Shown: positions 11,986-24,629, counted from the first letter of the stretch. The stretch: DNA of 64,000 bases from Anthopleura xanthogrammica (GCA_964019055.1 OZ025207.1:17672230-17736229), one strand, 5' to 3'. The notes: generated by a model not told the origin, from the letters alone. Program-made: numbers and translations.

Positions 11986-12270
11986 TTGTTTAATGGAAAG
12001 TCGCCTTCAGAGAGTGAGAGAGTTTCGCAATTAAAACCGCTTGCACCACAACAACTTCGTCCAGATCTGATTGCAAAAATGCCACTTAATGTGGAGTTAT
12101 CTTGGTTGTATAAACGCGAACCAAGTATTGGCTTATATGAAGTTCAGTCAAGAGACCATGAGGGACTTGGTTCAGTATATGACCCCGCCCACCTCAAAAG
12201 AAAGGAGGCTTTACATGGGAGTCAAAGAGATATTTTTCGTATTTTCTTTATTAAAATACACCGAGTTTAA
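11986..12270 (+). pseudogene. Ambiguous coding relic
   Basis: An open frame of 94 codons containing EPSIGLYEVQ, which loosely resembles the EPSxxLYxxQ stretch of BORCS8 (a BORC subunit). Similarity before this motif is weak, and afterwards a different frame (QETMRDLVQ) would fit better, implying a one-base shift. No splice sites or clear start are evident. It could equally be chance. Confidence 0.15.
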
Positions 12271-12958
12271 GTAAGAGTAGCTGAAGGGGTTTCTCACATA
12301 TGGGATGGGCAAGTGCATGTTTGCATTGAGATTGACCTCATTACCTGATTATAGCAGACGCCGTTCACCATTTGAAACCTCTTGAAAATATCTTGGTTTT
12401 AAAATGGGAAACCATTACATCCAAAGGAAAATCATCTATTATGATTTCCTAAAATGTACATTGCTCTTGGATCGTTTCAATTTTACAAACTTTACAAACA
12501 TTTAAAAAAAATGTTTTAAAATAATTTTTTTGTAATAGTTATGGGCTACCTGTGTACTCCATGTGACTGTTAACTCAGTTTATGGGAGTCCTGTGGAAAA
12601 TTATGACATCATAGTCAACAATTGTTTCCATGCCAACAAGACGGAATACGGAACCAGTCTCCACTCGGACATTCAATTTTTCAATCAATCGTCGATAAAC
12701 ATGAAGCGATTATCAGAAAAAATTCCATTGATTTTGCGAGATATTTTTAATTTATAGCAAATGTAACTAATAGCAGCGTAAGGTAAGGACTATTTGCATC
12801 ACCTAAGCGATTTTTAGGGAGATCTGTTAGATTTTTCACGAGAAATTTGCCCTTCATTATTGTCGACTTTAAAACTCATAGCTTATATTGACTCTAGACT
12901 TGATGTTTTGTCTTCATCCTTCATCCTTGCTAACCAAGTCTGTTTTCTCTTCAGAATC

Positions 12959-15900
12959 ATGGTCCGATTCTTACACGGAACAAACCAGACCGAGACATCG
13001 TCAAGGGCAAGTTCCAGATCTCAGATCATACAAAATGATCGAAAGAACGGCTGGTCTTGTCCTTGGCACCCTCTACAGCTGATCGCCTGGGTTTTCCTCT
13101 GTTTCTTCGCTGTGACTTACTTTGGAATTATTGTTTCTTATCTTCCTCGAGAATGGAGACCAGCTGCCCATATTGTATCCTTCCCTGATTATATTTTTAT
13201 TAATTTTGTATGTTTAACTTGGATATTCCTTTTGAAATTGCATAACAATTTCCGTTCGCAATGAAGAACCCTCGTTTCTTGACATTCAACTCGAGCATCA
13301 TCGAGTTCTTTTGTAAGCATATATATGTGCTTTATGAATGCATTAAGGTTAACTTGCTTTTTCAAAAATCGATAAAAATTATATTGATTACATGTTGATT
13401 AACTGGAAAATGTTAAGTAGTTTTAACTGTTAATTAAGTGGGATTTTTTCCAATTAAAATCTAAAATCCAGTCACGCAAAGAAGATGAAGTAAAAGTCTC
13501 GAGAGATGAAGTGTTTGAATGTTTTGGTAATTTTTTCCTAGCAACCACAAAAATTCGATTAACTATTGAGGGATATTAATGGTTGTGTGGAAAAGTCAAA
13601 AGACCACTGAATTATCATATGCTTTTTGAATATTTGAGCAACATTTCCTTTAATCTTCTTGTTTGTTTTCTAACACACTGATGAAGGCATGTTTTTTTTT
13701 TTGTGTGTAAATTTTTTGGGGCCTTTTTTTATGTCGGTAAAAAATATTCAATTGAAACATGCAATAAAAGATTGAAATGAAGTCCTTTGGACTATGTTTG
13801 AAAGATGGTTGTACTCTATAGTGATGTGGATATGAAATGTGAAGAAAATTCATGGTTTTATTAGAACTACATGTAGGACGTAACTGTATTTTCATCAAAG
13901 ATATGTCTACTGTAAAGTGATGGTCATGTAGATATGAAATTTAAGAAAATTCGTAGTTTTATTAGAATTAGAACATCACTGTATATTCACCAAAGATATG
14001 TCTATGGTCTGTATAGTGATGTGGATATGAAATATGAAGAAAATTCATAGTTTTATTAGAAATAGGACGTCACTGGATTTTCATCACAAATATGTAGAGT
14101 TATACCCAAAGATCAGAGGTCATTCTAATTGAGCACGACTACGATATGAAAGATATGCTTCTCCTATTTATAGCCATGTAAACTGATATTCAAATTTTTT
14201 AAATCTCTTATACATGATCCTACATGTACGTGTGGATAATACCCTCTCTATTTTTGCAACAACTGCACCTCCCCATTCCAAAAGTGTTATGTGTCTGTTA
14301 TTTATATTTGGTCCCAATATTACACATCTTTTAACCAGTCTTATTAACTAACATCTTAATAAAAGTGACCTTTAACAAACTTCTAACTAACATCTATCAA
14401 GCATAGAATCCTAGAAAGATCCTTAACTGATTGTGAAGATACCTGGTGGCCTTTATGTCATTCATATAATAGTCCATCTATTAGCCTTATCCATTGACCC
14501 TGCAGATCCTCACATACGTGTTGGACAAGGCAGGGAGAAGAATGCCTTTGACCGCAATCTTCATGCTCATGTTATAGAAAATAACCATTGCCATATATGT
14601 GAAGCAGATGTGTAAGTATCTGGGGGAAAAACTATGTACTAAAATATTTGTTATGGTACAGTTTTAAGGTGTATTAATGTACAGCAAATATAGTAAAATT
14701 ATATAAGAATCCAATCTGTATTGGCATTTACAATCTTGAAGTTGGCGGCAAGCCATTGCAATATACTAATAATTTTAGACTGATTGGTTGAGCGACTAGT
14801 GATTCCTATAATTATGTTTTTCCTTTTTTTAGTGGTACATGATTAATTTTAATAAATATTATATATTTGTATTTATGGAGATTCATCTATGATGACCCAG
14901 TACAAAATTTTGAAAACTTACTTTAAGCTTATTATGTATTTGTATTTTTAATGTTGTATTTATTTTTTAAATGACAGATTTCCTAAAAGTAAACACTGCT
15001 CGGCATGTAACAAATGTGTATCAGACTTTGACCATCACTGTAAATGGTTGAACACATGTGTTGGAGGGAGAAACTATAAGTGAGTATAGAAGATAATTGT
15101 TGAATTATTTTATTACAGAACTATTTATGATAAAAGCAGCTTTATTTACTTTATGGTGAATGCCCCCCACTTTTTTCCTTTCGCTAGTTTTTTATATTTT
15201 CTTATCTTAGCCCCCCTTACCCCCCACCCCTCCCCCCTCCACCCACACTCACATTGACACCCTTTTTCTTTTGCATACTATGCTACCCCCCCTCTATAAA
15301 ATGTGCTTCGCTGTCCCTTGGGTAGCATGTACATGATAGATGTTGTGCTACATGACACTATCTCCTACCCTTTGGTAGTTCAAGCCTTGTGCAACTTTAA
15401 ATGCTTGGCTAACCCTGACATGCTTGATAATTGGAACTAGTAAGTTGTCAAGTTCTCTCCCTTGTCACAAAGGTTGTTCTCTGGGTACTTGTAGATGGTT
15501 CACACATTATTTTTTCTGATTCTTTACAGATTATTTGTTGGAAGCATTGCTACAGCATTTGCTGGTTCACTGTTGATGTTTTCAGTCACTCTCTATTTAT
15601 TTATCATGTATTTTACTGATAAAAATTCATTGCTGGAAACTCAAACCGGTAAATATCAATTATTTTGCTTTATTACCCATGTACATATATATTGTACTAT
15701 CCTGTGTTGCTCATACAGCTGTTCATAGTGAATTGTTGCCTACACTACACTTGTATTCAATAGACCATTTCACGGTTATCGTCGCTCAACCTCAGCCTCG
15801 ATAGTGTGTAATATATTCTTAAGAATTTGACTAAAGCTCACGGTAATTTAAGGAATGTACACATTATCAAACAATAGACTATTTTTGAGATGCACTAGCG

Positions 15901-18900
15901 CTTTCAAAACTTAAAACTTCCACAGGCTTTAGTCAATTTCTAAAGAATAAATTACACGCTATCAAGCTGAGGTTGAGCGATGACAACCATGAAATGGTCT
16001 ATTCAGTGGTCCCTCATACATTTCATGTCTGTTTTGTTTTCTTGTAGGAGACAAGTTTAAATTATTTGGACCAGTATCAGATACTGTGTTTATAGTATTT
16101 ATGGGTGCTATTGAAGGCCTTCATCTTACTGCTATTGGACTTCTAGGTCATCTATTAGGCTTTCATCTTTATTTAAGTAAGTAACTGTACGTTTACCGGC
16201 AAATTGTAAAAGATGAGATTCTCATTCTAGACCATCTAGTTGTACTCGTATCTATTTTCTCACAATATTTTAATATGATGTAATAGAGTTAGGAAAGATT
16301 ACTGAATGAACTTGTATCAAATGAAAAGTAGACATTTAAAAAGCATTTTATTGGGAAGCACGGGTGGGGTAGCAGTGGGGCACCAAGGTGACCCGAGTTC
16401 GAGCCCCGCTGGGTGTCATGTGAGTAGAATTGTTTGTGGTTCTCTCCTGTGCTTCAAGGTTTTTTCAGGGTTCTCCTATTTTTCTTTCCTCCACAAAAAT
16501 CAACTTCTAAATTCTAATTGAAATGCAGTGGAGGAAGAGCCATTCTATGGAATCCAATTGAAGGTTTTTGTATGGGCGTGACCCCAGCAATATATTTAGT
16601 GCTAATCATTAAATACTCCCTAGCTCCATTTCTATTACTAATTTCTCTTCTCTTCTTATTTCCCTCCAGTTTACATGAATATAAGCACTTATGAATTCAT
16701 TGTTAATTCAAGAGAAAGAAAACAGCCAACCAATGATCACGAGGCTCAGCGATCATGTGAAGGAACACCTATTAGTCTTAAGCGATTTAGGGTAAGTATG
16801 AATTATTACCTTATTACATGAAACTTTCGCGACACTTTAATTTCGCTATTTCGATAATATCGGGAAATTAAAGTGACGTGAAAAAATAAGTGTCGCGAAA
16901 ATTAAGTGATCCTCCATTTTTGAAAAAGTAAAGAATTAATGACTATTCAAGAGCATGGATAAAAGACGTTACTGAGAACCAAGTACTAGCGCCTACTAAT
17001 CCTGATAAGCAATGAATGATTGGAACCAGTATTCAATATACATGTAGTAAAGTCAAAACTAAGGAACTAATGTGAAATTTTTTAATGTTACGTAGTGTAT
17101 TTTCTAAAGGAACTTGTACGTGTTTGGAAACAGATTATGAATGATTTATTCAATAAAATCGCGAATTAAAGCGATCAAGAATATGATTTTTTCGCAACAT
17201 CGCAAAATTAACGTGCCGCGAAAATTTCATGTAATAAGGTAGTTTTTATATCGCCTGTTCAGCAAGCTCTGTTATAACAGGTTTGCTTTAACTATTTGAC
17301 AATTACTTTATCGTGCTAGCCATAGACTTTGCGACTTGGTTGTTGTTGACAATTTCTAGTTTTATGAGTAACCACTGAAGGCTCGCAAGCACAGTGCAAC
17401 TGCTGCGCCCAACGTTGCTCATCAACGTGGGCGTCAACATTTAAAGTAGTTGCATGCAACCAGTTTCATCATGTGAAGACGACCTGCAAAGTTGCTGCCA
17501 GTGGCGCACGAGGCCCTAATTGCGCGCACCAATTGCATCGTGTATTCATGCTTTAAAGAAACTGCTGATAAGATCTACAAAAGATTCCCAAAATAATTCT
17601 ATGCGTTCCATGTAAAAACAAGGACATTGGTTTCCTGAAAGTTTTTATTTAACCCTATGTGGCATCGATTTGTTATTTGAATACTTTCTTTTATTTTCAA
17701 CAGAACAAAGTCAGGCCTACTCCAGAGGGAATGGAAAATGGTGAATTGAGGTGTGTTATAATAGAGAATAAACGAAGTGAGAAATTCACAACAACAACAA
17801 CAATATATTTGCACTCTAAAGAAAATGAAAATTACATTGAAAAAAAAAGAGCACAGCTACCTAAAATAGCTAGAAAGCTAAACGAGTTAGGCAGCTCACG
17901 GTCAAACGTATTATACTATTCTATGCTTCACGTTGGACATGTGCAATGGGGTGTCGGAGTCAATCAGTAGTTCCTACCAGTCTTATGATTTTGTAAATGT
18001 CAGTTTTGGATTTATTTCATGGCTTAAATGCGTTTGCTCCATTATTCTAATATTATTTAAATTATTTGTTTACATAATTTGTTCATTCATTCATTTTTTT
18101 TACGTATACTGGAATTTGCTATATATGATCCATGGATTGTTGCAAATAAATAATGTAGATGTAGATGCAGTATCTTTTTGCATCAATATACCTCTCTAAC
18201 TTGTGCGTAATGTTTCCCCATTTCATTTTTTTCCTTTGGTGCACTTTATAGTGTCCAGCGGAATTTAATTTTGATTATTGTAAACCTCTTGCATTTCCCA
18301 CCACCTATTGAACTTTTTAAAAAATTTTCTTTGCAGTGTTGAGAGAGCACAGCCAGAGCATTCTTCTTCTTCTGAAGAACCTCCATGTGAAACCACTGTT
18401 AAAGTTATGAATGAAGTAAGCTCAAAGGTAAGACAAGTTTTCCTTGGTTGGTAATGGTGAAGGTCATTATGATGGTGGCGGTGATGGCGCTGATGATAAT
18501 AATGATGGTGGTGGTGAGGTTGGTGATGGTGCTGGTGATGGAAACATCAGAAATATCGTACTATTGTGTGACTGGGTTCAGAGAAGTGATATACACAGTG
18601 ATGCAAAGACGTCATGGATTATGGAATTATTTGGATGTTACTCAAGACTAATATCTTTTTTTTGTTTTACAGGTTGCTAAACGTAATTCTTCCCTTGAAT
18701 CGCATCAGAATGACATAGATAGTACTGTAGTATATGAAAATCCTAAAGAACACAACGTTACCATCCCCGAGTCTGCAGTGTCTTCATCTGCAGAATCTCT
18801 CCGTGAAATTGAAAATCCTGAACAAGTTCCTCGGATAAATATCCAAACACCCTCGGACATTACTAGACGTTCTACATCAGATCAAACACAGGATGTTCGG

Positions 18901-19398
18901 ACCACACCACGAGACAATTTGGATGACGCAGTAGTGTCACATTCCAACCAATCACAGCCCGATGTGTCACAAACACATGCGGCAAACAGCATAGACTCCA
19001 CTTCGAAACAATTTCCATTAGCAACAAATATTCAATCAAGTATTGGTGTGTCACCCAGTGATAGAAATAACCAAAAGGAGCTTCCAAACAAAGAAATAAG
19101 TGATAGTGAAGGCGAGGAACTGATGCCTATTAATACTACATATCCTTCACTTCAACCCACAAGCGAAGAAATAAATAACATGAAAGATGAAAATGATATT
19201 TCAAATAAGGTTTCGAAGAAGAGAAAGACAAAGGGAAAGAAATTACGAACATCTATGCAAGAAAAAGAACTCGTCGAAATGAAGAGTGAAACGAGAACTA
19301 GGATATCAGAAGTGAATGAACTTCCTCCTTTGGTGCCGAGAGGAAGAAGACCATTGCCATCTTTAGATTCATATACAAATGAAACGTCTCCTTGTTAG
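12959..19398 (+). CDS. ZDHHC1: DHHC palmitoyltransferase, ZDHHC1/ZDHHC11 type
   Basis: Nine exons: 12959-13174, 14439-14611, 14978-15079, 15530-15648, 16048-16176, 16670-16791, 17704-17750, 18337-18427, 18673-19398, giving 574 residues in frame. Four membrane segments lie at about 39-61, 73-91, 167-192 and 216-246. The cysteine-rich domain sits between the second and third, with KHCSACNKC and the catalytic DHHC at 148-151 (Cys151), then KWLN and GGRNY. A TTxE-type motif (STYE) follows the last membrane segment. The tail (about 260-574) is Ser/Thr-rich, charged and low in complexity. Family role: S-acylation of cytosolic cysteines at ER/Golgi membranes. The short N-terminal [10 protein letters not shown] block and the IDPAD motif place it with ZDHHC1/11, and spacing across the exon 1/2 join equals the human protein. 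A TTCTCTTCAG acceptor 4 bases before the ATG implies a 5'UTR intron. Exon 7 uses a weak GTGTGT donor. Confidence 0.93.
13805..14095 (+). repeat. Three-copy tandem repeat, about 94-102 bp unit
   Basis: GATATGAAAT starts units at 13829, 13931 and 14025, each followed by AAGAAAATTC, TAGTTTTATTAGAA, a GTAACTG/TCACTG block and CAAAGATATGTCTA. It lies in intron 1 of the palmitoyltransferase gene. The copies have diverged by point changes and small indels. Confidence 0.75.
15150..15330 (+). repeat. Interspersed pyrimidine-rich repeat, copy 3
   Basis: Same ordered blocks as 1905-2045 (TATATTTTCTTATC, CTTAGCCCCC, CATACTATGCTA, CGCTGTCCCT), expanded by a C-rich run in the middle. Lies in palmitoyltransferase intron 3. 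Confidence 0.5.
15760..16002. mobile_element. Palindromic MITE in palmitoyltransferase intron 4
   Basis: Arms of about 80 bases: left ATAGACCATTTCACGG...GCTCAACCTCAG, right CTGAGGTTGAGCGA...GAAATGGTCTAT. Both inner arms carry the GACTAAAGC/GCTTTAGTC pair. TCA directly precedes the left end and follows the right end, a candidate 3-bp target duplication. No coding capacity. Confidence 0.75.
16352..16552 (+). repeat. tRNA-derived SINE, family A, copy in palmitoyltransferase intron 5
   Basis: A tRNA-like head with a B-box-like GAGTTCGAGCC, then TGTGAGTAGAATTG, GGTTCTCTCCTG, CAGGGTTCTCC, TTTCCTCCAC, AAATCAACTTCTAAATTC and AAGAGCC. The same order of blocks occurs at 60661-60880 (plus), 32505-32715 (minus) and 46828-46990 (minus). 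Confidence 0.65.
16807..17239. mobile_element. MITE with CCTTATTACATGAAA terminal inverted repeats
   Basis: Left end CCTTATTACATGAAACTTTCGCG and right end CGCGAAAATTTCATGTAATAAGG, with internal repeats of TTTCGCGACACTTTAATTTCGC-like sequence. TA flanks each end, consistent with Tc1/mariner-type target duplication. It occupies much of palmitoyltransferase intron 6. Confidence 0.7.
18455..18545 (+). repeat. GATGGTGGT-rich microsatellite
   Basis: Imperfect run of GATGGTGGTGGTG-like trinucleotides in palmitoyltransferase intron 8, between exons at 18427 and 18673. Not coding in the gene's frame. Confidence 0.7.
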
Positions 19399-22290
19399 AA
19401 CATATTTCTTTGGAATTGTCTAAAGCCAGTACTCTCGAAATATTTTGGTGAAAACTACGGGTATTCCATTGATATTTAATCACGAGAGGACGAAGACCAT
19501 TACCGTCATACCCCCGTGTGTATTAATGAACTTCTCCTTGTTCGAACACATTTTCTATTCTGTTTGGTTATCTAAAACCAGTCCCCTCGAACTCTAAAAG
19601 GAAAAAAGGAAATTGGTGACGACGTTGGTGAAAACTTCGGTTATTCCATATCGGGGGAAAAGATATACATATTGGAAGTAGGAGGAGTAATTGACAGCGC
19701 CTAGTCAGCTCAGCTACTTTTGCCATGCAAACTTGGATGTAGAATATACAAGTGAGCAGTATTTAATAGTGCCTAGTATGAAGCCCAACCCTAGTGTGTA
19801 CCTGGGATGGAAGACATACTAAACAGTGCAGACCAATCTGCCAAGGGGCTGAGCTAGCTTCTCGAGAGCTCATCTGGCACAGGAAACAGCCGTTATTTCC
19901 GTCTCTGTACAAATCAATCAGTGCTTGGAGTTTCGAAGTGGTCGGTTGGTTTAATAAGAAGTTGGGTTCCAACTTGGGTTCCAACTCTAGATAACCGCGC
20001 CCTCGTAATCATCTACGTTGCTTGGTATACAGAAAGACAGAATACATGCATTTGTGTAAATACCTTAATGTAAAATCCAGATATTTAATTTATAAGATCA
20101 AATCATCACTTCAGTGGAAGTTTTGATGACCTAGTCATTTAAAGATGTCAATGTTTGTATTCGAGCCAGAAACTGGAGACTACTTTCATTTTGTATTTAT
20201 TAAAAACTTATCTCAAAAATTCAGCTTCAAATGAGTATTTTATGAAGACCTGAAATTAAATAACAATATGGCACCCGTAGGCAAAGTCTAATTGCATTAT
20301 TTTTTCAGTACGCAAGAAGGGATGAAAGTCGGAAAAAAAGAAACTTCAAGAGAGATTTCGATGCTAACAGTTTCTTAAATGCAGATTTAAACTACTGTAG
20401 ACATCTTTACTATGATAATAACTTATTTACAGACTTGCTAATACTGCAAGTAGCATGGTAAATACCACAATGCCCTGCGCGTAGCACATTTTGGCAGTGA
20501 TGAACTCGATCACCTCATGGTAAGCGAAGAAGAAGAGTTTTGGACAACTTTGAACGGTAAATTAATGCTTAATTTTATCTTTCTCTAGCTTAATATCCTC
20601 TCTGTTCCTAAAAGTGTCCATGAATTTTGCTTTTTGATATTTTCCCCCCTTGATAATGCTACTTAAAGATCGTAGATCATGTGTGGTGAGGAGAACGATT
20701 GAATCTATTTGTTGGTAGTGTTCTATCTGTATGTGTCTGAGTATGCATCCATTAATATTTTTTTACCGGCCACTAGTTATCTTGTTATTTGTTATTTTAT
20801 TGTTTTTTACCAAGTTATTTTATTACAATGCCATTTTATTATATGCAATATATGATATGTAAAAATGTTGAAAAATGCTATGATCATTGAAAATGTTATT
20901 CTAATTAATGAAATCTTGGTTTCGACTTTAAATTTATTTTAATGAAAACTCATAAACTTAACTTATTTTCCATTGATTTACAAGATGTTGGCATAACATC
21001 ATCCGCTCCAAGCGTAGTAAAATGAAAATGCAAATATTGGACAATAATTTATAGAGTTCGTGATCTATTGTCCAAAGCAGTTCAATGTCCTATTGTCAAT
21101 AAACAGAGTCAGACTCGGTATTAAGGTCTGGCTTGTGTTCATTGATGAGTAGCATTTCGAAAATTAAGCAATCGAGTTTATCCTTGCATTTCTGGCCTTT
21201 AAGATTTAAAAATGTTCCATGAAGCCAGATTCATATCAAGGATGTTTCTCCATGGTTCTCACAAAGGTGTTTCCAAATTAACTATGTTCTAGAACACGTT
21301 GGTGCAGGTGCATGTCGGCATGTATAGCCGACAGCTCGAATCGCACGAGCCACACAGGCGTTTTATTTTCCTTAGCTGTAAATATTCCCTTACTCACCTC
21401 TTTAAGTAATGCTGGCCCCATTTATGAAGAAATATCAGTCTTTGCTGCTTTCTTTCGAAACAAGTGGTTTCAGTCTTTAGGGTCTTGATCCAGGTGAAGA
21501 ATGCTTTATCATCCTGCGTAATGCACGCATGAACGCTTGTTGCTTGACTGTGTCTTAACCCATTCTCTTCTGGGGCAGATTAAGGGGGGGGGGGGGGCGA
21601 TGTGGTCCCCCTTTTAGTTTGGGATGCATTTGTTACCTTTTATTGTCCAAAATACAGGCAGAACGCAGGGAGTAGCCATTCTGGAAAACATGTTTTTTAA
21701 AACAATTTTAAATTTTAAAGCAATTTCCATGGGAGCGTGCATGTCACTGCACCTTCTCTGGTTTCGTTTTCCACTGCCCTTTTATGATTCCATCGATTTT
21801 ATTTAGATGGACTGTAATCTAACACATCGGATACGAAAACTATTCTTTTATGAACACTTCTCAATAGGTGAAATGTGTTTACAAAACGTGTCATTAGAAC
21901 TGACATCAGGAAATTCAATCAGTGGCATTTTGAGTATCTTTTCTTCAGTTGAACTGTTGTATTTTTAATATAGTTTTGCATTTACAGCCTACATTAACTG
22001 CACGTAAGGATTTTAATGAAAAAAAACCTGTTTTACGGTGCATAAATCATGGACAATTAACATAGAGATTAGGAGGTCTCTGTCTCGATTCAATAAATAA
22101 AACTCAAGTTATAGTCATATTTAAAGTGAATTTATTGACTGATAATCATGTGGATAAGTATTAAATAGAACGATAATTTTAGTTTATCAATTTCGTCAAT
22201 ATAACTACAATAGTAATGAAAAGATGAAAATATTTGCGTACTAAGTGATTGATTGTCATAATATACCCACATAACGTGCGACCTTACAGA
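19399..22290. other. 3' flank of the palmitoyltransferase gene
   Basis: No gene supported. An AATAAA at 21098-21103 could end the palmitoyltransferase transcript with a 1.7-kb 3'UTR. Shorter ends are equally possible. A run of about 14 G residues lies near 21585-21598. Confidence 0.4.
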
Positions 22291-22291
22291 G

Positions 22292-22363
22292 TCTCCTGTA
22301 GCTCAGTGGCAGAGCGTCCGACTAGCATACGGAGGGTCGTGGGTTCGATTCCCATCTGGGGCT
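22292..22363 (+). tRNA. tRNA-Ala(AGC)-like unit, likely SINE head or tRNA pseudogene
   Basis: A cloverleaf can be drawn: D stem GCTC/GAGC, anticodon loop CTAGCAT giving anticodon AGC, T loop TTCGATT with a 5-bp stem. Both polymerase III promoter boxes are good (TAGCTCAGTGG and GGTTCGATTCC). The acceptor stem has two mismatches and one wobble pair, and the anticodon stem has one mismatch. A CTCAGAA/TTCTGAG hairpin follows directly. The defects favour a tRNA-derived retroposon or pseudogene over a working gene. Confidence 0.45.
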
Positions 22364-22624
22364 CAGAATTATTTCTGAGTCCATTTCACAGTATGGTACG
22401 ATTATATACACATTCTAAGTGATGTTAATTAGGATAAGAGGGGTTCCAGGATAGTGCCTGAGGAACACCAATTTTCAGAACCTGAGGTTATCTAGAGCGT
22501 ATCTGTACCTATAAATTGCATTAAATTGAACTACAAAATGGTTACAGTCCTTTAAAAATTCTACAAACCCATATAACCAATAACTGTGCATGCACAATGA
22601 GGCAATCAAACTTTAAACTATAAC

Positions 22625-22745
22625 CGCCCATGGCCCAGTTGGTTCAGCATCGAACAAATCGTAGTAGGCTCAATTCCCGACTGGACCAACACTCATGATC
22701 TGAGGAGAAGGCGTTGCCTTTGTAACATCTACAAATTTCTTTACA
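22625..22745 (+). repeat. tRNA-derived SINE, family B, copy 1
   Basis: A-box-like TGGCCCAGTTGG, B-box-like GGCTCAATTCCC, then GAAGGCGTTGCCTTTG and ACATCTACAAAT. The same head and the GAAGGTGTTGCCTTTG block occur in reverse at 49625-49805. Confidence 0.55.
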
Positions 22746-22896
22746 TATTTATCGGGCAAATAAGAATAAAAAGATTACAAATGCTATCTACGCTACCCAA
22801 TGGGGAAAGTGCGAACGGGACTCTAAGTCCCATGCTAGGCGCTTCCCTTTGAAATAACAATGAAAAGGTATAGGAAATATAGAATAACATCTGAAA

Positions 22897-22947
22897 CTGA
22901 TAGTACTGATAGTACTGATAGTACTGATAGTACTGATAGTACTGATG
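22897..22947. repeat. Nine-base minisatellite (GATAGTACT)n
   Basis: About five and a half near-perfect copies of GATAGTACT. It sits in the 3' flank of the lectin gene, 590 bases beyond its stop. Confidence 0.9.
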
Positions 22948-23536
22948 CTTACACTTTTGTGTGGCTTGGATGACCACGTAAAATGGCGGTCCCATCTCTC
23001 CGTACTCATTTACCCTGCAATGGAGATGGGTAAAAGAACCAATGAGGACGTAAAGAAACCCTGGCAGTGACCACCTTCAGTGTCTGGCCTCTATTAAAGA
23101 ACTACTGATAACAACTATCAACTAACCAATATAACGCACATTTTGATCGTTACGTCGTAAATATGCGCGTTATAAAATATTAAAACTATAACTGTAACTA
23201 GAATCATAACTATAGCCTCACATATTACAAATAATAGAGCCTTCTCCAAAATGGCGGCCGCAAATTCAAATGAGTTAAAATTCAACTGAAAAAAACAAAA
23301 ATTCAAAGTATCCCTACAAAGACTCGTTATGTCAGGTGTTACAGTTGTATATCTACCAAAAAAAATTAAGTTAGGAATTGAAAAATTTACAAAAGTTTGG
23401 ATTACTGGAGATATGTTGTATACCCCCAGTCATACAAACATCTATGCTAGAGGCGTTTGAGTTACAATTTTGGTGCTCATATGGCAGTTGGGTCACATAT
23501 CGTTAGGTCTTGTTTCATCACATTTAGCACGGGCCT

Positions 23537-24586
23537 TCATGGACGATAGCTGGAACTCATTAGGTCAAGCTTCTCATAGTACTGGCTTGCTGGACTCTCT
23601 TTCAGCTTAGAGGGACTTGTGGCTTTAGTGGCGTTGTTCATCTCGCATATCTTCTTATCCGTATAATAATTGATAGATTGGCACAACATATCAGACAGAC
23701 AAATTGTTATACACTCATGGATCACCAAGTCTTTTTCTGTGTAGATGACATGATCTTGTAACGCATAACTTGGTTTGACGCTTCTGAACATTGTGTCCGG
23801 ATCTTTAGCCTGTGATGTTTCTTAAAAAGTAAAGAAATTTCATAAAATTTAACTTGTAAATTCATGTCGTAACATATATTATATATAATATTATGATATA
23901 TTATAAGCTTATAAATAGAAGTTGACGTTCTCAAAAGAAAAAGGAAAGGCTTAAGATTTATGTAAAGTAAAGTAAGTAAAGTAAATCTTTATTCGTTCAT
24001 GAAACATACATTACGAACGTTACAGGGAAATATTATACTTAAAGTGTAAGCGATTTATAAAGCTGTCTTTGAAACGTTCTGTCCTCACTTTAGGCATATA
24101 GGTAGATACACCCCTAAGATCATACTTAACGGACTTTTTCTTAGGGATCCGATTTATGTGTTCTTGTAAAAGAGTTAGTGGCAACAGTGCTGATAATTAT
24201 CTAACTTAATTGTTGAACAGTATTTAGGGCACACTGACTTCCAGGTGCTAAAAATATCTACATCATAAATGTTAGTGCCCTAGTGTAATGAAGCAGCACC
24301 TTGGCAACATAAAACATATTTGTTAGTTTATGTCTTTATTGATACCTGCGCAGAAGGCAGCGTTAACGTCTGATGTGAGGGAACCTTGCAGTTTGTAGAC
24401 GTAGTAACCATAGCATTTTCGTACAAGAATTGAGGTATTGTACCTACAGCAATTGTCATTCCAGCTAAAACATACAGTACGCTGGACCACACCATCGTCA
24501 AACTGAGGATGGGAATCGGGCATCCAGCCTGTGGCTTGGGTGGAGCAACACCATGGTGATACACAGGTGTTTGGAATCTATTTAAT

Positions 24587-24629
<43 letters not shown>

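Larger units (their letters stand above)
5498..12958. other. Long gene-poor region
   Basis: About 7.4 kb with no gene I can support. It contains a diverged tandem duplication (6484-6830), a purine-rich A/G stretch (7490-7610), a pyrimidine-rich repeat copy (8070-8240), an AGCGCTATAT-type repeat tail (9255-9330) and an ambiguous coding relic near 11986-12270. The last part (ending at a TTCTCTTCAG acceptor at 12945-12954) must hold the 5'UTR intron and promoter of the palmitoyltransferase gene. Confidence 0.5.

Noticed and set aside
12563..12757. 64-codon frame upstream of the palmitoyltransferase
   Set aside because: No similarity recognised and no exon borders; considered as an upstream exon but the following acceptor starts in 5'UTR.
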